NCBI GenBank assembly: GCA_019455325.1
Contig: JACFMQ010000007.1
Location: forward strand, 124,001-188,000
Reading direction: 5' to 3'
Source: Rhodocyclaceae bacterium
GTDB lineage: Bacteria; Pseudomonadota; Gammaproteobacteria; Burkholderiales; Rhodocyclaceae
DNA: 64,000 nucleotides
The notes under the pieces are model-generated. The model was given only the letters and a program-made list of their open reading frames with translations. It made no database searches and was not told the DNA's origin. A program made the position numbers and the translations under genes. Below, in pieces: positions 58,938 to 64,000 of the stretch. Numbering within the stretch: position 1 is the first letter of the stretch; each line of letters begins with the position of its first letter.

Positions 58938-59585
58938 ATGCAAGATCGCACCGCCTCGCCCCCACTTCCTGCCGCCCGGAGCCGCGCGCGCTGGGTCCGG
59001 CAACTGCACCAGTGGCACTGGATCAGCTCGGCCATCTGCCTGGTCGGGATGATTCTCTTCGCCGTCACCGGCATCACCCTGAATCACGCCGGCCAGATCG
59101 AGGCCAGGCCCAGCGTCACGCGCCAGGAGGCGCAGCTTCCCGACGCCCTGCTGCAGACCCTGAACGACGGCCAGACCGACGCTGCCGGCGCGCCGCTGCC
59201 GGCCGCCGTGCGCGACTGGCTGCGCGCCGAGATGGGGCTGCGCACCGCGCCGGCGGCGGCCGAATGGTCGGCCGACGAGGTCTACCTGCCGCTGCCGCGG
59301 CCGGGCGGCGACGCCTGGCTGCGCATCGACCGCGAACTCGGTGAGGTCGAATACGAGCGCACCGACCGCGGCTGGATCTCCTGGCTCAACGACCTGCACA
59401 AGGGGCGCCACACCGGCGCCGCCTGGTCCTGGTTCATCGACATCTTTTCCGTGGCCTGCCTGGTCTTTTCGGTCACCGGCCTGCTGCTGCTCAAGGCGCA
59501 CGCGGCCAATCGCGGCATGACCTGGCCGCTCGTCGCCGGCGGCCTGGCGCTGCCCGCGGCGCTCATCGTTTTGTTCGTGCATTGA
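58938..59585 (+). CDS. PepSY-associated membrane protein
   Basis: 215 residues from ATG 58938. An N-terminal helix with preceding His pair (VRQLHQWHWISSAICLVGMILF, then AVTGITLNHAG), a periplasmic domain of about 110 residues, LNDLHKGRHTGAAWSWFIDI with further histidines, and two C-terminal helices (VACLVFSVTGLLLL, PLVAGGLALPAALIVLFV). This is the short PepSY-TM type found next to siderophore receptors, possibly a haem-dependent reductase. It is followed after 10 bases by the DUF2271 gene. Confidence 0.87.
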   Translation: MQDRTASPPLPAARSRARWVRQLHQWHWISSAICLVGMILFAVTGITLNHAGQIEARPSVTRQEAQLPDALLQTLNDGQTDAAGAPLPAAVRDWLRAEMGLRTAPAAAEWSADEVYLPLPRPGGDAWLRIDRELGEVEYERTDRGWISWLNDLHKGRHTGAAWSWFIDIFSVACLVFSVTGLLLLKAHAANRGMTWPLVAGGLALPAALIVLFVH

Positions 59586-59595
59586 CGGAGTATCC

Positions 59596-60108
59596 ATGCC
59601 TTATCGCAAGATCGTCTGCGCCCTCCTCGGGGCGACGCTGGTCCACCAGGCCCAGGCCGCCGAACTGGCCGTGCAACTGGAGATCCCCCGCCTCAACGTG
59701 GCCGAGTACCACCGCCCCTACATCGCCGTCTGGCTGGAAGGGGAGCGCCGGGACGTGCACAACCTCTCGGTCTGGTACGACCTGAAAATGGCCAATGAAG
59801 AGGGGGTCAAGTGGATCAAGGATCTGCGCCAGTGGTGGCGCAGGAGCGGCCGCGAACTGAGCTTCCCCGTAGACGGCGTGACCAGCGCCACCCGCGCGCC
59901 GGGTTCGCACCGGCTGAGCTACACCTCCGACGGCGTTCTCGCCAGGCTGCCCGCCGGCAACTACCGCCTGGTGATCGAGGCCGTCCGCGAAGTGGGCGGC
60001 CGCGAGGTGCTGAGCCAGCCCTTCGCCTGGCCGCCGCAGCAGCCGGCCCGCTTCCAGTTGCAGGGTAAGGAAGAGCTGGGTGCCGTCGTCGTCGAACTGA
60101 AACCCTGA
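59596..60108 (+). CDS. DUF2271 periplasmic protein
   Basis: 170 residues with signal peptide ending HQAQA. The body matches DUF2271: VQLEIPRLNVAEYHRPYIAV near the start, then VHNLSVWYDLKMANEEGVKWI, LRQWWRRSG and DGVTSATRAPGSHRL. Function of the family is unknown. It recurs with PepSY and DUF4198 proteins beside TonB receptors, so a periplasmic role in iron release or redox transfer is plausible. Confidence 0.85.
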   Translation: MPYRKIVCALLGATLVHQAQAAELAVQLEIPRLNVAEYHRPYIAVWLEGERRDVHNLSVWYDLKMANEEGVKWIKDLRQWWRRSGRELSFPVDGVTSATRAPGSHRLSYTSDGVLARLPAGNYRLVIEAVREVGGREVLSQPFAWPPQQPARFQLQGKEELGAVVVELKP

Positions 60109-60173
60109 TGCGAACGCCGCTTCGCCGACCCCCGCCTTTTCTTCCCCGTTTCCCTTTGCGCAAGGAGATTCCC

Positions 60174-60977
60174 ATGCTGCGATCCATCGCCCTCGCCGCC
60201 CTGGCGGCCGGAACCCTGTCCTTCTCCACCGCGGCCAGCGCCCACAACGTCTGGCTGCTGCCGTCCTCGACCGTGCTCGCCAAGGCCGAGACCATTACCG
60301 TCGATGCCGCCGTCTCCAACGACCTGTTCTTCTTCAACTATGTGCCGCTGGCCCTCGACAACCTGGAAATCCTGGCGCCCGACGGCCGGCGCCTGGCGGC
60401 CGAGAACCCGCACCGCGGCAAGCTGCGCAGCGTCTTCGACCTGCGCGTCGAGCAGCCCGGCAGCTACCGCCTGGCGGTGGTCAACCGGGGCCTGTTCGCC
60501 AGCTACCAGTTGAAGGGCGAGCGCAAGCGCTGGCGCGGCTCGCCCGAGGCGCTCGGCCGGGAAATCCCGGCGGAAGCCACCGACCTGCAGGTCACGGAAA
60601 GCCTCGGGCGCATCGAGACCTGGGTGACGCTCGGCAAGCCGACCGTGCCGTCGCCGGCCGGCCAGGGGCTGGAGCTGCGGCCGGTCACCCATCCCAACGA
60701 CCTGGTCAGCGGCGAGAGCGCCCGCTTCGTGCTGCTGCTCGACGGCCAGCCGGTCAGCGGCGTCGAGGTGACGGCGATCCGCGGCGCCACGCGCTACCGC
60801 GACCGGCAGGAGGAAATGACCGCGAAGACCGACGAACGCGGCGAATTCGCCTTCACCTGGGAGCAGCCGGGCATGTACTGGCTGGAAGCCTCGGCCAAGG
60901 ACGGCAAGGTGTCGGTGCCGGCGGCCAAGGAGCGCCGCCTGATGTACGCCGTGACGCTGGAAGTGATGCCGCAGTAA
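60174..60977 (+). CDS. DUF4198 periplasmic protein
   Basis: 267 residues from ATG 60174 (AAGGAG 7 bases upstream; an earlier in-frame ATG at 60108 overlaps the previous stop but would hide the signal peptide). The signal peptide ends AASA and the mature protein begins HNVWLLPSSTVL, the typical DUF4198 start with an N-terminal histidine. A carboxypeptidase-like Ig fold is suggested by SGVEVTAIRG and KTDERGEFAFTWEQPGMYWLEA. In other genomes this family accompanies TonB receptors; metal binding by the N-terminal His is possible but not shown. Confidence 0.87.
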   Translation: MLRSIALAALAAGTLSFSTAASAHNVWLLPSSTVLAKAETITVDAAVSNDLFFFNYVPLALDNLEILAPDGRRLAAENPHRGKLRSVFDLRVEQPGSYRLAVVNRGLFASYQLKGERKRWRGSPEALGREIPAEATDLQVTESLGRIETWVTLGKPTVPSPAGQGLELRPVTHPNDLVSGESARFVLLLDGQPVSGVEVTAIRGATRYRDRQEEMTAKTDERGEFAFTWEQPGMYWLEASAKDGKVSVPAAKERRLMYAVTLEVMPQ

Positions 60978-61277
60978 GGCCAGGCCAGGGCGGCGGCCGC
61001 GGGGTTTCCCGCCGCCGCCCGCGGCTCCGGGCGCCGGCTGACGCGCGGGCTTGACCGTCGCCGTCATGCGGTGAACACTGCCGACTGCGGCGCCTCCGAT
61101 CCGGGGGCGCCGGAACGTTCACCCGCACGCACGGAAAACCCGGAATCGCATCGTGAGCAGGCCGCCCGTCCCTCCGCGCCTCCCCTTTTCGTCCGCCGCC
61201 CGGCGCCGGCCCGGCCGTTGCGCCGCCGGCCGCGACCCTTCGGGGAGGATGTCGCGCAGCGACAGGAGAGTCGTCCC
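60978..61277. other. Intergenic region with GC stem-loop before the GGDEF/EAL gene
   Basis: A 10-bp stem (GGGCGGCGGC with GCCGCCGCCC) at about 60988-61020 follows the DUF4198 stop and may end the receptor 7 operon. The remaining sequence continues the GGDEF/EAL reading frame upstream to a GTG at 61071, but no ribosome-binding site supports that. No other element is recognised. Confidence 0.5.
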
Positions 61278-63179
61278 GTGAGTATGCAGGCGGCACAGCC
61301 GCGTACCGCCGACTGGTCGCCGCCGGCCGCCGGACGTGGTGTCGCGCTGCGCCTGACCGGGCTGGCGGCGGCGCTGTCGCTGCTGGCGCTGCTCTGGTGG
61401 CAGGAGTCGCCGTGGCCGCTGCTCGTCGCGCTGGCGGCGCTGATCCTCTACGGCGGCGTCGGCACCGTCGGGCAGTTGCGCCGCCTGCGCGCGACGCAGC
61501 GCGCCTACCAACTGGCGATGCAGGCGGCGCACGACGGCTTCTGGGAATGGAACCCGGTGAGCAAGCGCCTCGCCGTCGGCCCGCGTCTGCTCGAAATCCT
61601 CGGCTACAGCCAGAATTTCCTGCCCGACACGCACGCCTGGCTGGAGCTGGTGCACCCGGACGACCGCGCGCACTACAACCGCACCGTCGCCGAGCACCTG
61701 AAGGGGCGCACGCCGTTCTTCTACTGCGAGTACCGGGTGCGTTCGCACAGCGGCGAATACCGCTGGATCGCCTCGCGCGGCATCGCCGTCCGCGATGCGC
61801 GCGGCGTCGCCTACCAGATGGCCGGCTCGGTCACCGACGTCACGGAGCGCAAGCGGCACGAGGAGCAGATCGCCCACCTCGCCCGCCACGACCAGTTGAC
61901 CGGGTTGTCCAACCGTTTCCTGCTTGCCGAGCGGCTCGACGAGGCGCTGGCGGCGGCGCGGTCGGCCGGCGGCTGCGTCGCGCTGATCTTCATCGACCTC
62001 GACCGCTTCAAGGATATCAACGACTCGCTCGGCCACCGCCTCGGCGACCACCTGCTGCAGGCCGTCGCCGGGCGCCTCGCCGGCGGCGTGCGCGCGGGCG
62101 AGACGCTGGTCCGCCAGGGCGGCGACGAGTTCATCGCGCTGCTGCCGGATGTCACCGGGCGCGAGGCCGCCGAGGCGCGGGCGCAGGCGCTGCTCGAACT
62201 GCTGGAGACGCCGTTCCTGGTCGACGGCAACCACCTGCACGTCGGCGCCAGCGTCGGCCTCAGCCTGTTCCCGGACGACGGCGACGACGCCGAGCAACTG
62301 CTGCGCAACGCCGACACCGCGATGTACGCCGCCAAGCGCGACGGCGGCGGCACCGTGCGCCGGCACACGCCGGCGATGAAGGAGCGCGTGCTGCACCGTG
62401 CGTCGATGGAGGCGCGGCTGCGCCGGGCCATCGAGCAGGAAGCCTTCGCGCTGCACTACCAGCCGCAGTTCGAGACGGCGACCGGCCGCCTCCTCGGCGC
62501 CGAGGCGCTGCTGCGCTGGCGCGACGGCGAGGAATGGATTCCGCCCGACCGCTTCATCCCGGTGGCCGAGGAGACCGGCCTAATCGTGCCGATCGGCGAC
62601 TGGGTGCTGGAAAACGCCGTCGCCTGCCTCGGCCGCTGGCGCGGGGCGCTGCCGCGGCCGCTGCGCATGGCCATCAACCTGTCGCCGCGCCAGTTCTGGA
62701 GCGGCGACCTGACGAGCCGCGTGCTGGCGGCGGCCGAGCGGCACGGCGTCGACCCCGGCCAGCTCGAACTGGAGATCACCGAGTCCATGCTGCTGCGCGC
62801 CGAGGGCGAGCACGTCGCCGTGCTGCGCGCGCTGCGCGGGCGCGGCGTGCGGCTGGCGCTGGACGATTTCGGCACCGGCTATTCGTCGCTCTCCTACCTG
62901 CACCGGCTGCCGTTCACCAGCCTGAAGATCGACCGCAGCTTCGTCGGCGCGCTGTTCGACGAGGACGGCAACTACTCCGAGGGCGGCGCGCTGATCCCGG
63001 CCATCGTCGCCATGGCGCACAGCCTGGAGCTGGAGGTCGTCGCCGAGGGCGTCGAGACCTCGGCGCAACTGGTGCTGCTGCGCGACCTCGGCGTCGATCT
63101 GCACCAGGGCTTCTTCAGCGGCCGGCCGGCGGCCGAGGCGGATTTCGTCCGCCGCTTCCTGGCTGCCGGCGGGCGCTGA
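61278..63179 (+). CDS. PAS-GGDEF-EAL cyclic-di-GMP signalling protein
   Basis: 633 residues from GTG 61278, chosen for AGGAG 9 bases upstream; ATG 61284 is next. Two N-terminal membrane helices (GLAAALSLLALLWW, PLLVALAALILYGGVG), a PAS domain at about 80-205 (QAAHDGFWEWNPVSKRLA, VTDVTERKRHEEQ), GGDEF at about 215-370 with intact VRQGGDEFIALLP, and EAL at about 385-630 with GAEALLRW, LALDDFGTGYSSLSYL and EGVETSAQL. The usual inhibitory RxxD before GGDEF reads RAGE, so product inhibition may be absent. Both catalytic motifs are intact; net activity cannot be predicted. Confidence 0.93.
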   Translation: MSMQAAQPRTADWSPPAAGRGVALRLTGLAAALSLLALLWWQESPWPLLVALAALILYGGVGTVGQLRRLRATQRAYQLAMQAAHDGFWEWNPVSKRLAVGPRLLEILGYSQNFLPDTHAWLELVHPDDRAHYNRTVAEHLKGRTPFFYCEYRVRSHSGEYRWIASRGIAVRDARGVAYQMAGSVTDVTERKRHEEQIAHLARHDQLTGLSNRFLLAERLDEALAAARSAGGCVALIFIDLDRFKDINDSLGHRLGDHLLQAVAGRLAGGVRAGETLVRQGGDEFIALLPDVTGREAAEARAQALLELLETPFLVDGNHLHVGASVGLSLFPDDGDDAEQLLRNADTAMYAAKRDGGGTVRRHTPAMKERVLHRASMEARLRRAIEQEAFALHYQPQFETATGRLLGAEALLRWRDGEEWIPPDRFIPVAEETGLIVPIGDWVLENAVACLGRWRGALPRPLRMAINLSPRQFWSGDLTSRVLAAAERHGVDPGQLELEITESMLLRAEGEHVAVLRALRGRGVRLALDDFGTGYSSLSYLHRLPFTSLKIDRSFVGALFDEDGNYSEGGALIPAIVAMAHSLELEVVAEGVETSAQLVLLRDLGVDLHQGFFSGRPAAEADFVRRFLAAGGR

Positions 63180-63209
63180 CGGCCGCCTGCCGGGATTTCA
63201 GGGCGCCCC

Positions 63210-63605
63210 TCACCGGTCGTGGAGCGGGCCGTAGAGACTGATCATGCGTGCCCGCTCTTCCGGCGAGATGTTCCTAAGTTCGTCGAGCACCTGCGCGCGC
63301 GTCTTTCCGGGAGCGGCGTTCCGGGAGGGGCCCGGATAGCCCAGGAAGCGGTAGTCGTAGCTTCCGTCCGCCTTGGCCCGTTCCAGTTCCTCCAGCACCT
63401 GCGCCCGCGTCTTCTCGGGACCGGCGCGACGGATCGGCCCGGGGTATCCGAGGAAACGGTAGTTGTAGCTTCCGTCCGCCTTGGCTCGTTCCAGTGCCTG
63501 CAACACCTCGGCCCGGGTCGGTGCGGCGGTGTCGGCGAAGGACGGCGCGGCGAGCAGCGCGGCGGCGAGAGCGGGCAGAAGGACGATGGCGCGAATTTTC
63601 GACAT
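63210..63605 (-). CDS. Small periplasmic DUF4148-like protein with tandem repeat
   Basis: 131 residues from ATG 63605 (MSKIRAIVLL, with AGGAG upstream). Signal peptide ends APSFA. The mature protein holds two nearly identical units of about 36 residues, each with ERAKADGSYxYRFLGYPGP and ending KTRAQVLxEL. DUF4148 proteins are small, secreted, often tandem-arrayed in betaproteobacteria and metal- or stress-induced. It is divergent from the response regulator gene, with a shared 165-base promoter region containing a palindromic site. Confidence 0.78.
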   Translation of the reverse strand: MSKIRAIVLLPALAAALLAAPSFADTAAPTRAEVLQALERAKADGSYNYRFLGYPGPIRRAGPEKTRAQVLEELERAKADGSYDYRFLGYPGPSRNAAPGKTRAQVLDELRNISPEERARMISLYGPLHDR

Positions 63606-63719
63606 GATGAAGCTCCTTTCTCTATCGAGAGCGTGCCCGAGGTCCGGCGGCGAAATGCCGTCGCCGGCGGACACGGACGCACTCTAGGTCGCCGCCCTCG
63701 TCGAATCGCGAACAGCCCG

Positions 63720-63735
63720 ATTACGAATTTGTAAT
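63720..63735 (+). promoter_or_regulatory. Palindromic response-regulator site
   Basis: ATTACGAATTTGTAAT is a 16-bp near-perfect palindrome (one mismatched pair), in the style of binding sites for metal-responsive OmpR-type regulators (CzcR/CusR class). It lies 35 bases before the regulator ATG and 115 bases before the divergent DUF4148 gene, so it may control both. Confidence 0.6.
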
Positions 63736-63770
63736 GCCGGCCCCGGCTCGGCTCGGCAATAATCGGTCGC

Positions 63771-64000
63771 ATGAAGATCCTGGTCGTCGAAGACGAACCC
63801 AAGCTCGCCGAGTATCTGCGCAAGGCCCTCAGCGAGAACAGTTACGTGGTCGACGTCGCCCGCGACGGCATCGACGGCCACTACCTCGCGACCGAGGGAA
63901 GCTACGATCTGGTGCTGCTCGACATCATGCTGCCGGGCCGCGACGGCCTGGCGCTTCTGCGCGAACTGCGGGATCGCAGTCGGGTGCCCGTGCTCATGCT
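63771..64000 (+). CDS. OmpR-family response regulator, N-terminal part (runs off window)
   Basis: The first 76 residues are visible: MKILVVEDEPKLAEYLRKAL with the acidic pocket ED, and LVLLDIMLPGRDGLALLREL with the phospho-accepting Asp. The sequence resembles heavy-metal regulators of the CusR/CzcR/PcoR group. The DNA-binding domain and any sensor kinase gene lie outside the window. The palindrome at 63720-63735 could be its own operator. Confidence 0.9.
   Translation, partial: MKILVVEDEPKLAEYLRKALSENSYVVDVARDGIDGHYLATEGSYDLVLLDIMLPGRDGLALLRELRDRSRVPVLM

Noticed and set aside
1-64000. tRNA, rRNA, insertion sequences or transposases
   Set aside because: No cloverleaf-type sequence, rRNA segment or transposase/integrase protein was recognised by eye on either strand, including at the island borders.

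Overview
The window is a GC-rich stretch of a Gram-negative proteobacterial chromosome (TonB-dependent outer-membrane receptors, an RND pump, periplasmic and outer-membrane proteins). Overall gene style suggests a betaproteobacterium, possibly Rhodocyclales; that placement is my inference and no marker gene proves it. No rRNA, tRNA, CRISPR array or transposase was seen. The dominant theme is iron/metallophore acquisition: seven intact TonB-dependent receptors plus one receptor remnant, five intact AraC-type regulators plus one regulator pseudogene, two paralogous pairs of YbtP/YbtQ-like fused ABC transporters, an ABC-2 exporter, a MATE exporter, an RND pump, PepSY membrane proteins and several Fur-box-like sites. 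No siderophore synthetase gene lies inside the window.

Layout. 1-842: end of a methyltransferase with a regulatory domain. 934-10361 (minus): unit 1, AraC - receptor - MATE - ABC-A - ABC-B - DmeF-like CDF, with GTGA/ATGA overlaps. 10525-17015: an accessory island between a 3' receptor remnant and the intact paralogue of that receptor. It carries an AAA_14/DUF4143 ATPase and a translationally coupled three-gene operon (VPA1262/PLD-like, PLD-like, large helical protein) that looks like a defence-type locus. 17016-29211 (minus): unit 2, methyltransferase - ABC ATPase - fused permease - ABC-A2 - ABC-B2 - AraC - receptor. 29294-35778 (minus): receptor - RND adaptor - RND pump. 35987-36910: divergent AraC. 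36974-40200: a visibly lower-GC island between two copies of that AraC unit. It encodes an outer-membrane barrel, a secreted peptide precursor with a double-glycine-like leader, small membrane proteins and a periplasmic C39 peptidase. 40810-41473: RHH/PIN toxin-antitoxin pair with a frameshifted toxin. 41554-49075: receptor/AraC pair, then a YbtA-like AraC and FyuA-like receptor with a PepSY protein. 49103-49987: dinD. 50057-56284 (minus): receptor - solute-binding protein - permease - ATPase - NnrS. 56671-60977: catecholate-type receptor - PepSY - DUF2271 - DUF4198. 61278-63179: GGDEF/EAL protein. 63210-64000: DUF4148 protein divergent from a metal-type OmpR response regulator.

How the genes work together. 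Receptors would import ferric chelates, periplasmic and inner-membrane ABC systems would take them further, and the MATE, ABC-2 and RND systems may export the chelator or protect the cell. Four minus-strand transcripts (methyltransferase/ABC operon, receptor/RND operon, peptide-export operon, receptor 4) share a 58-bp composite control element: a Fur-box-like part next to a palindrome found beside PchR-like AraC genes. This suggests one iron- and chelator-responsive regulon that has also captured the peptide-export island.

The strongest candidates for something undescribed are (i) the peptide precursor / periplasmic C39 peptidase / outer-membrane barrel island at 37021-40042, apparently under the composite element, and (ii) the coupled VPA1262-PLD operon at 12482-16730.
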